From Deltaproteobacteria bacterium (GTDB lineage: Bacteria > Myxococcota_A > UBA9160 > UBA6930), in the NCBI GenBank assembly GCA_029261795.1, contig JAJDAP010000118.1, positions 62,001-126,000 on the forward strand: a DNA stretch of 64,000 bases, given 5' to 3'. The notes under the pieces were generated by a model. The model saw nothing but the letters and a program-made list of their open reading frames with translations, ran no database searches and was not told the origin of the DNA. Shown piece after piece: positions 35,794 through 44,652 of the stretch; position 1 is the first letter of the stretch; each line of letters begins with the position of its first letter. The translations under genes were made by a program, and so were the position numbers.

Positions 35794-37347
35794 ATGGCGG
35801 ACTTCGATATCGCAATCGTCGGCTTCGGTCCCGTTGGCGCAATGGGTGCATTCCTGCTGGCCGACGCCGGCCTTCGCGTCGTCGTGGTGGAACGCGAGCG
35901 GGAGGTCGTCGAACTGCCGCGCGCGGTCAACCTCGACGGCGAGATCGTGCGCGCGTTCCAACGCATTGGATTCGGCGAGGAAATCGCCGCAACCCGGCAG
36001 CAGCCGCGCCCGGTCGACGAAGTAGCGTTCACCAACTCGAAGCGGGAGCCGTACTTCAAGGCCGAGCTGCCCCGGGTCGGCCACAACGGCTACCGGGACC
36101 TGGGCTTCTTCGACCAACCCGAATTCGAGGCAAGGCTCCGCGAGCTGATCAGCGAGCAGGGAAAGGTGGAACTTCGCCTCGGGCACGAAGTGACCTCGGT
36201 CGTGAACCGGCCCGAAGACGTCGTCGTCGAAACGCGCGACCTCGCCAGCGGTAAAGAGGCCTCGCTCACGGCCGCCTATCTGATCGGCTGTGACGGCGCG
36301 TCCAGTTTCGTCCGCGATGCGATGAAGATCGAATGGAATGGCCTCGGTTACGACCAGGATTGGCTGGTCGTCGACATCGTGATCAACGACCAGGCGGATC
36401 TGACCACGCTGACGATGCAGGTGTGCGACCCCGCACGCCTGACCACCTACGTGTGTGTAAAGGACCCGAACCGGCGCTGGGAGTTCCAACTTCAGCCGGG
36501 AGAGACACGCGAGGAGATGCTGCGCCCGGAGAAGATCCGCGAACTTCTCGACGTCTGGCTACCGCCCGAGCACTACACGCTCCGCCGGGCCGCGGTCTAC
36601 CAGTTCCACGCCGCCACCGCCGAACGTTGGCGCGAGGGGCGTGTGTTCCTGGCTGGCGACGCGGCACACCAGACGCCGCCCTTTCTCGGCCAGGGCCTGA
36701 ACGCCGGCATGCGCGACGTGGTGAATCTGGGCTGGAAGCTTCCCCTCGTGCTCGACGGTACCTGCGGAGACGCACTGCTCGACAGCTACGCTGCCGAGCG
36801 CGACCCCCACGCACACGATCTCGTCGATTGGGCTGTCGCCATCGGAAAGTTGATGGAAGCTCTGGCTGCCCAGGAGGCCGGACTCCCGCCGGCTGATCCT
36901 GGCGGCGTCGACGAAAGCTCGGGATACGGCCAGGGCCGTGCCGCGCCCCCGCTCCACGCCGGCGTGATTACAACCGAACAGCAAACCGACGAAAGCTCCA
37001 CCGGTTACCTGCTGCGGCAGCCGACCGTGCGAACCCCCGATGGCACTGAATGCCGTCTCGATGAATTGCTGGGCCGCGGCTTCGCTGTCGTCGCCCGGAA
37101 CGATGCCGCGCTCGACCTGTCCCCGGCGAGCCGCGGCTTTCTCGCTCGAATCGGTGCCCGCGTCATCTCGCTTCGTGGCATCGAACTCGTCGAAGGTGAA
37201 ATGGACCGACTCTTCGATTCCCACGGCGCCGCCATCGTAAGACCGGATCGCTACGTGTTCGGCGTGACCGACGACGCATTCAGCCTCGACCGCCTGGTCG
37301 CCTCGCTCGAAGAGAAGCTCGCGATCCGCGATCGATCCCTCAACTAA
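35794..37347 (+). CDS. FAD-dependent aromatic monooxygenase, MhpA-like
   Basis: 517 aa, near MhpA length. FAD-binding Rossmann motif at the N-terminus (VGFGPVGAMGAFLLADAG), the family's DG motif (GCDGASSFVRDAM) and the GD motif LAGDAAHQTPPFLGQG followed by a thioredoxin-like C-terminal region. It resembles 3-(3-hydroxyphenyl)propionate hydroxylase and pentachlorophenol-type monooxygenases, which insert one oxygen into a phenolic ring using NAD(P)H. Ten bp after the FAH gene and 26 bp before the dioxygenase, so it is in the operon and likely makes the diphenol that is then cleaved. Confidence 0.9.
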   Translation: MADFDIAIVGFGPVGAMGAFLLADAGLRVVVVEREREVVELPRAVNLDGEIVRAFQRIGFGEEIAATRQQPRPVDEVAFTNSKREPYFKAELPRVGHNGYRDLGFFDQPEFEARLRELISEQGKVELRLGHEVTSVVNRPEDVVVETRDLASGKEASLTAAYLIGCDGASSFVRDAMKIEWNGLGYDQDWLVVDIVINDQADLTTLTMQVCDPARLTTYVCVKDPNRRWEFQLQPGETREEMLRPEKIRELLDVWLPPEHYTLRRAAVYQFHAATAERWREGRVFLAGDAAHQTPPFLGQGLNAGMRDVVNLGWKLPLVLDGTCGDALLDSYAAERDPHAHDLVDWAVAIGKLMEALAAQEAGLPPADPGGVDESSGYGQGRAAPPLHAGVITTEQQTDESSTGYLLRQPTVRTPDGTECRLDELLGRGFAVVARNDAALDLSPASRGFLARIGARVISLRGIELVEGEMDRLFDSHGAAIVRPDRYVFGVTDDAFSLDRLVASLEEKLAIRDRSLN

Positions 37348-37373
37348 CACGCGCCTCTCCCGAAGGAAAACCC

Positions 37374-38297
37374 ATGGCATTGCATCGACTACTCGGAATG
37401 GAGGTCGGCGTTCCGGAACCCGCCGTCCTCGACCAGTTCTATCGCGAGATCGGTTTCGAAGGCGGCGACGGCTCCTGGGGCAGCTCGGACCTCCCTGGCC
37501 AGATCCGCATTTCCGAAGCCCCTTACCGTCAGCTCCGCGAGATGCGGGTGGCGTGCGAGGACGAAGCGGATCTCGCGGCGACCGCGGTGCGGCTCGATGG
37601 CATCGGCATCAAATATCAGTCTGGAGAGGGACGCCTTCGCATCACCGACCCCGTGAACAAGTGGAACATCGTGGTCGAGCCGGCGCCCGCACACGACCTG
37701 CCCCCCAAGCCTGAGCGTCTGCTCAACAAGCCGGGCCAGCGAAACCGCGTCAACGAACGCGCCGAGGTGATCGTGGAGCCCTCGCCGCGGCCGCCGCGCA
37801 GGCTCGGTCACCTCGTTTGTGGAACCACGGATATCCCCAGATCCATGGAGCTCTACCTCGCACTTGGCTTCCGCATTTCCGACTCGGTCGCCGGAATCGC
37901 GAACTTCATGCGCTGCTCACGGGACCACCACAACTTCCTGCTGACACCGGGCCCGGTTCCCTATCTGAACCACTACGCCCTCGAGTACGACGATTTCGAT
38001 TCCGTCATGCGTGCGGCCTCGGTCTACCTTCGCAACCACGAGGATGTGCACGTCGATGGCCCCGGGCGGCACCAGATCGGCGGCAACGTCTTCTGGTACC
38101 TGAAGGACCCGAGTGGAACCTTCTTCGAGCACTTCACGGACATGGACGTGATCGAAGACGACGATGCCTGGGAGATCCGCTCCGACTGGGGTGCGGATTC
38201 ATGGTCGGTCTATGGAAGCGATCACCAGTCCGAACTCTTCTTCAAACCCGGCGACATGCAAGAAGTGATCGCCGGCTGGAACAAGGCACAAGCATGA
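37374..38297 (+). CDS. Two-domain VOC protein, probable extradiol ring-cleavage dioxygenase
   Basis: 307 aa with two VOC halves, like BphC-type extradiol enzymes. The N-terminal half is degenerate. The C-terminal half has candidate Fe(II) ligands: His in RLGHLVCG, His in LNHYALEYDD and Glu in GTFFEHFTDM, the 2-His-1-carboxylate set. An HH in SRDHHNFLL is at the usual substrate position. It presumably opens the ring of the diphenol made by the preceding hydroxylase. The gene overlaps the GST start by 4 nt. Because of the GST and FAH neighbours a para-diphenol (gentisate- or hydroquinone-like) substrate is plausible. Confidence 0.85.
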   Translation: MALHRLLGMEVGVPEPAVLDQFYREIGFEGGDGSWGSSDLPGQIRISEAPYRQLREMRVACEDEADLAATAVRLDGIGIKYQSGEGRLRITDPVNKWNIVVEPAPAHDLPPKPERLLNKPGQRNRVNERAEVIVEPSPRPPRRLGHLVCGTTDIPRSMELYLALGFRISDSVAGIANFMRCSRDHHNFLLTPGPVPYLNHYALEYDDFDSVMRAASVYLRNHEDVHVDGPGRHQIGGNVFWYLKDPSGTFFEHFTDMDVIEDDDAWEIRSDWGADSWSVYGSDHQSELFFKPGDMQEVIAGWNKAQA

Positions 38298-39088
38298 CGC
38301 TCTCGCTCTACCACAACGCCATTTCGACCTGTTCGCAGAAGGTCCGCCTCGTGCTCGCGCAGAAAGGCATCGCGTTCGAGTCGCAAGAGGTCGACCTGAT
38401 CGGGGGTGGCCAACACCACGCCGAGTACGTGAAGCTCAACCCGAACCACGTCGTGCCGACGATCGTACACGAGGGCAACGTGCTGATCGAGTCGACGCTG
38501 ATCAACGAATACCTGGATGATGCGTTCCCGAACCCGCCGATGCGGGCCGCCGACCCGGTCGTCCGCCACGCTGGCCGCATGATCACCAAGCTGCTCGACC
38601 AGAAGGTGCATCCGGCGACGGGCGTCGTCACCTTCGCGATCGGCCCGCGGAGCATGTTGCTCCAGCAACCCGAAGAGATCCGCGAGGCCAACATCAACGC
38701 GATTCCAGACCCGGCCCGCCGCGCGACACGCCGCAGCGTGATCGAGAATGGCGTGAAGGCGCCTGAATTCGCCGGCGCACTGAGGGCGATGCTAGGCCTG
38801 CTCGACGAGGCGGAGGCCTCGCTCGCTTCGGCGGCCTGGCTCGGCGGCGAGCGCTTCGGAATCGCGGACGCCGCGGTGCTGCCCTACGTGCTGCGCCTCG
38901 ATCACCTGGCCATCACGCCCGCGATCGAGGCCAGGCCCAAGCTCGCCGATTGGTATGGCCGGGTGCAGGCGCTGCCCGCCTATGAGCCGGCCGTCACCCA
39001 GTGGCTCGCGCCGCCAATCGTCGAGATGTTCCGCAACAACGGCCAAGCCGTCTGGGCCGACGTCGAGCCGATCACCAACGATAGCTGA
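38294..39088 (+). CDS. Glutathione S-transferase family protein
   Basis: 264 aa, ATGA overlap with the dioxygenase. Thioredoxin-like N-domain: AISTCSQKVRLVLAQKG, then NPNHVVPTIVHEG with the cis-Pro and IESTLINEYLDDAF; helical C-domain with WLGGERFGIADAAVLPYVLR. In aromatic operons, GSTs act as glutathione-dependent isomerases of maleyl- to fumaryl-type products, or as dehalogenases/ether-cleaving enzymes. With an FAH hydrolase in the same operon, the isomerase role is favoured. Last gene before a large hairpin. Confidence 0.88.
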   Translation: MTLSLYHNAISTCSQKVRLVLAQKGIAFESQEVDLIGGGQHHAEYVKLNPNHVVPTIVHEGNVLIESTLINEYLDDAFPNPPMRAADPVVRHAGRMITKLLDQKVHPATGVVTFAIGPRSMLLQQPEEIREANINAIPDPARRATRRSVIENGVKAPEFAGALRAMLGLLDEAEASLASAAWLGGERFGIADAAVLPYVLRLDHLAITPAIEARPKLADWYGRVQALPAYEPAVTQWLAPPIVEMFRNNGQAVWADVEPITNDS

Positions 39089-39095
39089 GAAGGCC

Positions 39096-39180
39096 TGAGC
39101 GGGGACGGACTCCTCAAGTTTCAAGTTTGCAAGTTTTTCAAACTTGCAGACTTGAAACTTGAGGAGTCCGTCCCCGCTCA
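39096..39180. repeat. 85-nt near-perfect hairpin repeat
   Basis: A 31-bp perfect stem (TGAGCGGGGACGGACTCC onward), one T/G wobble, 9 more pairs and a 3-nt loop. The right arm contains the stop codon of the acyl-CoA synthetase gene (39180-39178). It separates two convergent genes and may act as a bidirectional terminator; the size and sharp symmetry suggest a REP- or MITE-like mobile element that inserted at the gene end. Confidence 0.8.
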
Positions 39181-40761
39181 GCCGCTGACTTTGCGGGCGC
39201 CGTCCCAGTACTTTTCGCGGAGGCGAAACTTCTGGAGTTTGCCTGTGGCCGTGCGGGGGAGTTCCGGGACGAACTCGATCGAGGTCGGGCACTTGAAGTG
39301 CGCCATGTGTTCGCGGCAGAAGGCGATCAGTTCTTCTTCGCTCGCCGTGTGCCCTTCACGCAATAGGACCAGGGCCTTCGGTGTCTCGCCCCACTTTTCG
39401 TGCGGCACGCCGATGACGGCGCATTCGAGGACGCCGGGATGCTGGTAGAGCGCGTCCTCGATCTCGGGTGAGCTGATGTTCTCGCCGCCAGAGATGATCA
39501 CGTCCTTCTTTCGATCGACGATGTGGATGCTCTCGGTCTCGTCCCACACTCCAAGGTCACCGGTGTGAAAGAAACCATCGTAGATGGCGTCATCGGTCTG
39601 GTCGGGCTGCTCCCAGTAACCCTTGAAAACGACGTTGGAGCGGGCACAAACTTCGCCGACGGCAGTGCCGTTCTTCGGGACCGGGTTGCCTTCGTCGTCC
39701 AATACCTGGAGTTCGACACCGAGCCCGGCAACGCCGGCCCGCGAGCGCCGGGCGTAGTCGCCGTCTTCCCAGTTCGCATCCGGTTGGGAGATCGTCAGCA
39801 GCGGCGCTGTCTCGGTCAAGCCGTAGATCTGCAGGAAGTCCCAGCCGAGTTCCTTTTCGAGGCGCTCGATGAAGGCGGCCGGTGGCGGCGCACCCGCGAC
39901 CGTGAAGCGCGGCTTCGTCGTGATCGTGTGCTTCGCCTTGTCCTCGTAGTCGAGGATCGTCCGCAGGACTGCGGGCGCCATGCACGCGAAGGTCACCCCT
40001 TCGTCCTCGATCAGCTGGTACATCTTCTCGCCCTCGACGGCGCGCAACACCACATGTGTGCCGCCCATGCCGGTGAGTGCGTAGACCCCGCCCCAGCCGT
40101 TGCAATGGAACATCGGCAAGGTCCAGAGTTCGACATCGTCATGCCGGATGCCGAGGTGCGCGATCATGTTGTAGGCGTTCACATAACAATTGCGGTGCGT
40201 GAGCATCACGCCCTTGGGGCGCGCGGTGGTTCCCGAGGTGTAGTTGATCGAGACGAGATCGTTCTCGTCGACCGGGGTCGGCGGCTCGGGCGGCGGCTGG
40301 GACGAGGCGCTGGCGATACCCGCTTCCCAGTCGACCCAGCCAGCCGGCGGCGCCCCGCTATCCTGGGCCACGACCCAATGCTCGACCTTGGGAAGCTGAC
40401 CGCGGATCTCGTCCACGACGCCCGTGTACTCGCCATCCACCAGGATCGCCTTCACGCCGGCGTGATCGATGATGTACTGGTGATCCGCAGCGACCAGCCG
40501 GAAGTTCAGCGGGACCAGGATCGCGCCGATCTGGCTGGTTCCATAGAAACTCTCGAGAAAGAAGTGGGAGTTCGGACTCAGGATGCAGACCCGATCGCCC
40601 TGACGGATGCCGAGCGACAACAACCAGTTCGAGAGCTTGTTGGCGCGCGCCTTCAACTCGCCGTAGGTAAGGCGTTTGTCGCCATCCACAACAGCCAGCT
40701 TGTCCGCATAGATGCGTGCGGAGCGGTCGAGGAAATCGTTGACGAGAAGGGGAACCTGCAT
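39178..40761 (-). CDS. Acyl-CoA synthetase (AMP-forming)
   Basis: 527 aa from ATG 40761 (MQVPLLVNDFLDRS); a longer open frame upstream has no matching domain. Signature motifs are all present: YTSGTTARPKGVML (A3), YGLTETAPLL (A5), DGFFHTGDLG (A7), DRKKDVIISGGENIS (A8) and RTATGKLQK with the catalytic lysine (A10). It activates a carboxylic acid, probably a fatty or aryl acid, to its CoA ester. It is on the strand opposite the aromatic operon. The stop is inside a large hairpin. Confidence 0.92.
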   Translation of the reverse strand: MQVPLLVNDFLDRSARIYADKLAVVDGDKRLTYGELKARANKLSNWLLSLGIRQGDRVCILSPNSHFFLESFYGTSQIGAILVPLNFRLVAADHQYIIDHAGVKAILVDGEYTGVVDEIRGQLPKVEHWVVAQDSGAPPAGWVDWEAGIASASSQPPPEPPTPVDENDLVSINYTSGTTARPKGVMLTHRNCYVNAYNMIAHLGIRHDDVELWTLPMFHCNGWGGVYALTGMGGTHVVLRAVEGEKMYQLIEDEGVTFACMAPAVLRTILDYEDKAKHTITTKPRFTVAGAPPPAAFIERLEKELGWDFLQIYGLTETAPLLTISQPDANWEDGDYARRSRAGVAGLGVELQVLDDEGNPVPKNGTAVGEVCARSNVVFKGYWEQPDQTDDAIYDGFFHTGDLGVWDETESIHIVDRKKDVIISGGENISSPEIEDALYQHPGVLECAVIGVPHEKWGETPKALVLLREGHTASEEELIAFCREHMAHFKCPTSIEFVPELPRTATGKLQKFRLREKYWDGARKVSG

Positions 40762-40940
40762 GGCGTCTCCAGTGCGTTGGTCGGCGATCGCTTGGTAGAG
40801 CAAGCTACCAGAATCGGCTCCGACGAAAGCTGCCGAGCCGCCCTGGTTCGTCTGCTGGACCGTGAAGACCGCAGTGAAATCTTCCGGGCCGGCGAGGGTA
40901 ACCCGTCCCGGACTTTGGTTGAAGCGGGCGACACACGAAT

Positions 40941-40973
40941 GCGGGGCCGAGGACACCTTGCCCTCGGCCCCGC
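40941..40973 (-). terminator. 12-bp hairpin after the vWA gene
   Basis: GCGGGGCCGAGG and its complement with a 9-nt loop, 62 bp beyond the vWA gene's stop. No T run. It separates that gene from the acyl-CoA synthetase; nothing else is seen in the 273-bp gap. Confidence 0.6.
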
Positions 40974-41034
40974 AGAGCATCGGGTCACCAACGGCCGTGG
41001 CCATGGTCCCCCGAAGCTCCCGCCCATCCTGGCC

Positions 41035-42270
41035 CTACTCGTAGGTGATGCCCTTCTCCGCAGCCTGATGCTTGATCGTTGCGAAGACCTCTGAATCGAA
41101 GCCATCCGCGCGGCCCTCGGCTTCGAGCTTCTTCTGCTCGACCGTCACGTAGTCGTCGCGCTTCGCTGAGAGCTTGCCGATCCGTTCCTGGATTCGCGCG
41201 CGCTCGCTGCGGTTCTTCTCGACGTAGGCGCTGCGAGCCTCGGGTGCCATCGCCTGCATCTCGGCGGGAAGCTCCTCCTCGGCGACATCCTCGAGTCGGA
41301 GGCCCTCGGCCGTGGCTTCGACCAGATCGAGCAACCCCGATACCACGCGCCCGCCGGCCTTCCGCATGTAGGAAAGTCGGTCGGCAGCAATGGCGGCCGG
41401 CGCTTCGCGGGCAGCGGAGACCTTCGAATCCATCTCGCTCTTGGCCGCCGCATCGCCGTAGCCGATCACGGTGCGCGCGAGCTGCTCGTTCAACGTGGAG
41501 AGTTCATCGTCCATGGGCGTGGCGATGGCCACCATGCCGCCATCCTGGGCGATGGCCGCATACTGGCCGCCGCCCAGCTTCGCGATCTGCTGCCAGACCC
41601 GCCTCGTCTCGTCCCACGCGCCACACTGCACGGTGTTGACCGAGATCCCCTGCTGGCGTGCGCGACGCACGCTCGCATCCACGGACACATCGCCATAATC
41701 CGTGTGCGGCGGCGCATCGCCCACCAGGAAGACCACTCGGTAGACATCGTCGCGGCTGCTCCACGACATCTGGCTGATCGCTTCGTCGAGGGCCTGGTTC
41801 ACGGATTCCGGTCCGTCGCCACCGCCGCCGGCGCGGAAGCTCCGCAACCGGGCGTAGATGGAATCGATGTCCGCGGTCAGGTCGTAGCGGCGCGTCACGT
41901 ATTCATCGCCGCGATCGCGGTAGCCGATCAGGCCCATGCGCACGCTGCTCTTCTGGCCGTTGGCCGCCAGGCCATTCGCAATGGACCAGATCTTGGCCTT
42001 CGCGCCCTCGATCAAGCCGGACATCGAGCCGGTGGTATCGAGCACGAACACGACCTCGATCCGGGCATCGCTCCGGGCGATCGGTTCGACCGGGAGTGTC
42101 GGCAGGGGCGCCGGCGGTTGCTCGATGCGGCTCTCGGCCCAGGCGCGCGCAACGACCAGGGTGACGAGCGCCAGCAGGGCCACTGCCAGGATCTGTTGGC
42201 CGCGGGATCGCGCACCAAACGCGGTGGGCGATTTCTGCGGGTTCGGGTGAGGAAGTTCGGGATCGGTCAT
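41035..42270 (-). CDS. von Willebrand factor A domain membrane protein
   Basis: 411 aa. One N-terminal membrane helix (ILAVALLALVTLVVARAW) precedes the vWA domain. The MIDAS start VVFVLDTTGSMSGLI reads D-x-T-x-S, a common variant of DxSxS, and the later VVFLVGDAPPHTDYGD supplies the Asp ligand. From about 255 onward is an alpha-helical region with coiled-coil tendency (RSERARIQERIGKLSAKRDD). The domain probably binds another protein through a divalent metal outside the inner membrane. It is divergent from an Hsp70-like gene with 313 bp between, so a shared stress role is possible but unproven. Confidence 0.8.
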   Translation of the reverse strand: MTDPELPHPNPQKSPTAFGARSRGQQILAVALLALVTLVVARAWAESRIEQPPAPLPTLPVEPIARSDARIEVVFVLDTTGSMSGLIEGAKAKIWSIANGLAANGQKSSVRMGLIGYRDRGDEYVTRRYDLTADIDSIYARLRSFRAGGGGDGPESVNQALDEAISQMSWSSRDDVYRVVFLVGDAPPHTDYGDVSVDASVRRARQQGISVNTVQCGAWDETRRVWQQIAKLGGGQYAAIAQDGGMVAIATPMDDELSTLNEQLARTVIGYGDAAAKSEMDSKVSAAREAPAAIAADRLSYMRKAGGRVVSGLLDLVEATAEGLRLEDVAEEELPAEMQAMAPEARSAYVEKNRSERARIQERIGKLSAKRDDYVTVEQKKLEAEGRADGFDSEVFATIKHQAAEKGITYE

Positions 42271-42583
42271 CGGTGTCTCCGGTTGTTTTCTCGTAGGACC
42301 CCGAAGCTAGGCGGATGGAACGGCGCTTACCGTAAATGGCCCGTAAAACGCGTGGGTCGTTCGGAAAAGTCGAATGGGTACCGGCACTTCGCTGCGGCGA
42401 TGCCCGCGGATCGGGCGGCGTCTCCGCGGCGCTCGTGTTACCCGGGCTTGCGTTGTGCGGCAGTTTCATGCGAAGGTCCGCGCCAGCCTGATCCGCTCGC
42501 GACCCCCGCCCCTTTTCGGGAGCGGGGATTTCGGCGTTGGCAAAGGGTGTGATTCGCTATTCGCGCGCATGGGGAGTGACGAG
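42271..42583. other. Divergent promoter region between vWA and Hsp70-like genes
   Basis: 313 bp without a gene. It has a hairpin at 42504-42527 (CCCCGC/GCGGGG with a TTTTC loop and one bulge), and a GTAAA repeat pair near 42330. No strong promoter can be named. Confidence 0.4.
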
Positions 42584-43900
42584 ATGGATCCGGTTCCGGC
42601 CTTCGGCCTCGACTTCGGAACCACCAACAGCGCCATCGCGCGGGTGGGCCCGAGCGGCGTGCCCGAACTCGCGAGCTATCTGAGCCCGGACGGCCAGGTG
42701 CCGACCTTCCGTTCGCTCCTGTACTTCGATCGCGAGGACGAACTCGCCCCAGTCGAGATCCACTCGGGCCCCGGCGCGCTGATCCACTACTTGGAGCGCG
42801 AAGAACATGGCGGGCGCCTGGTGCAATCGCTCAAGTCCTTCCTCGCCACTCGCCTCTTCTCGGGCACCGCGATCTACGGCCGCATGTGGCGGCTCGAACA
42901 ACTGATCGGTCAGCTCGTCGGCGATCTCCGCGAGCAGGCTGAACGCGATTTCGGGCAGCCCGTGCACCGCGCCGTGGTCGGAAGGCCCGTGCACTTCGTC
43001 GGCGCAACGGACCAGGCCGCCGACCAGCTCGCCGAAACCCGGCTGCGCGCATCGCTCACGAACGCGGGCTTCCGAGAGGTCGAATTCGAGTACGAGCCCG
43101 TCGGCGCCGCCTATCACTACGAACGCGAGCTCGACCACGACGAACTCATCCTGATCGCCGATTTCGGCGGGGGTACCAGCGATTTCTCCCTGCTTCGCGT
43201 GGGGCCCTCCTATTCCGGAAGATCTGGCGGAGACACGAACCCGCAGGCGCGCACCGATTCCATCCTGGGCCACGATGGCGTCGGGGTCGCCGGTGACGCT
43301 TTCGATGGCAAGATCATCCGCCACCGCGTCACCCCGTTGCTAGGCCGCGGCAGCCAGTTCGAATCGATCTACGGTCGGATCCTTCCGGTGCCGGCGTGGA
43401 TCTACCAACACCTCGAACGCTGGCACCACGTCTCGTTCCTGAAGTCGAGGAGTACCCTTCGGCTGATCCTGGATTTGCGCCGCGAAGCGCTCGAACCGGA
43501 AAAACTCGACGCCTTGCTCAAAGTCGTCGAGAACGACCTCGGTTTCTCCCTCTACCGTGCGACAGAGGCAACCAAGCGAGCACTGTCGGTGGACAAGGAA
43601 GCGCGCTTTCATCTCTTGCACGATGAGATCGAGATCGATGAACAGGTGACGCGGGCGGACTTCGAAGCCTGGATCGGCGACGAACTCGACCAGGTTCGCG
43701 CCTGCGTCGAGCGACTCCTCGACGCCACCGGAATAGCATCGGAAAAGATCGACCGCGTGTTCCTGACGGGCGGTTCATCGTTCGTTCCGGCGGTGCGGCA
43801 GATCTTCGCCGAGCGTTTCGGTGCCGAGAAGCTACGAACCGGCGAGGAACTCACTTCCGTGGCCAATGGCCTGGCGCTGCGAGCGGCCAGCGGTGGCTAG
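42584..43900 (+). CDS. Hsp70-like protein (YegD type)
   Basis: About 438 aa. The ATG at 42584 has GGGGAG seven bases before it; one at 42569 adds five residues. ATPase-domain motifs are clear: phosphate-1 GLDFGTTNSAIARVG, connect/phosphate-2 IADFGGGTSDFSLLRVG and the adenosine region LTGGSSFVPAVRQIF. The length fits YegD-like proteins that have the actin-like ATPase but no standard C-terminal substrate-binding domain as in DnaK. Its role is uncertain; possibly a specialised chaperone. Its end is near a dispersed repeat. Confidence 0.88.
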   Translation: MDPVPAFGLDFGTTNSAIARVGPSGVPELASYLSPDGQVPTFRSLLYFDREDELAPVEIHSGPGALIHYLEREEHGGRLVQSLKSFLATRLFSGTAIYGRMWRLEQLIGQLVGDLREQAERDFGQPVHRAVVGRPVHFVGATDQAADQLAETRLRASLTNAGFREVEFEYEPVGAAYHYERELDHDELILIADFGGGTSDFSLLRVGPSYSGRSGGDTNPQARTDSILGHDGVGVAGDAFDGKIIRHRVTPLLGRGSQFESIYGRILPVPAWIYQHLERWHHVSFLKSRSTLRLILDLRREALEPEKLDALLKVVENDLGFSLYRATEATKRALSVDKEARFHLLHDEIEIDEQVTRADFEAWIGDELDQVRACVERLLDATGIASEKIDRVFLTGGSSFVPAVRQIFAERFGAEKLRTGEELTSVANGLALRAASGG

Positions 43901-43906
43901 CCCGGA

Positions 43907-43940
43907 CTAGAGCACATCTCTGAAACCCGGGCCGAGCCAG
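43907..43940. repeat. Copy A of a 34-bp dispersed repeat
   Basis: From CTAGAGCACATCTC to GAGCCAG. It agrees at 29 of 34 positions with the left half of the element at 50403. It lies in the 40-bp gap between two convergent genes and ends exactly one base before the stop codon of the DUF4919 gene. Confidence 0.7.
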
Positions 43941-44576
43941 CTACTCGACGTCAGGAAAGGCGCGTTCGAGCCGCTGCCAGTGGCTCTCGGGGAAGAAGTG
44001 GACGGTCGACGCGTTGCCCTGGGAATCTTCCGCGATGACGGCGTCGATTCCGCCGTCCAACAGTGCCTGGCTTCGTACCTGAAGGCCGATCGCGCGCAGT
44101 ACCGCGTACTCTTCGTCGACCGACACGACGACGAATGCGGTCTCGGGTGTGGTTCCGTCTCCGCTATCGAGTACGCCCTCGATCAGGGCCGTGTACCAGG
44201 CGGTCTGTACCTGAGATCGCTCCAGCTGCTGCGTTTCTTCGAGCGCGAGTGCGGCGAGGTAGCGAACATCGATGTCGATGGGGCAGGACTCGAGCCAGAC
44301 TTCGGCGCGTGAACGTACCTCCGCCCAATCTCCCTCATTCGCTGCATCGTAGAGTTGCCTCAAGGGACGACCCAACTCGCATCGCTCGCTGAAATCGTCC
44401 CGCTCAGCGTATGCAAGACGCAGGGCGGCAACTTCGTCCCACGACGGAACATTGGTGCCGAGCGATGACCCTGCGGATCGAGGTGAATCCTGCCAGGAGG
44501 TGCCCGCGGTGCCACATCCGAGACCGGCGAGCAGAAGGACTGGGAGCAGCGTGTATCCGCGCAACCTGGGAATCAT
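43941..44576 (-). CDS. DUF4919-like lipoprotein
   Basis: 211 aa from MIPRLRGYTLLPVLLL, whose signal peptide ends in a lipobox-like GLGC. The body is helical with tetratricopeptide-like spacing (LRQLYDAANEGDWAEV, YLAALALEETQQ), and the C-terminal SGDGTTPETAFVVVSVDEEY is characteristic of DUF4919. The family is known mainly by conserved sequence; the function is unknown. A longer ORF upstream is unlikely because the signal peptide starts at this Met. It lies directly downstream of a shortened GNAT gene on the same strand. Confidence 0.72.
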   Translation of the reverse strand: MIPRLRGYTLLPVLLLAGLGCGTAGTSWQDSPRSAGSSLGTNVPSWDEVAALRLAYAERDDFSERCELGRPLRQLYDAANEGDWAEVRSRAEVWLESCPIDIDVRYLAALALEETQQLERSQVQTAWYTALIEGVLDSGDGTTPETAFVVVSVDEEYAVLRAIGLQVRSQALLDGGIDAVIAEDSQGNASTVHFFPESHWQRLERAFPDVE

Positions 44577-44652
44577 CTCTCGGAAAGCTATCACGACCGC
44601 CAGCCGAACTGAATGCCTCCGGGCCGCAGCGCCATCCTTTGCGTCGAACTTC

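Noticed and set aside
39523-41094. 523-codon plus-strand frame opposite the acyl-CoA synthetase
   Set aside because: Antisense shadow; the minus strand encodes all motifs of a complete AMP-forming ligase.
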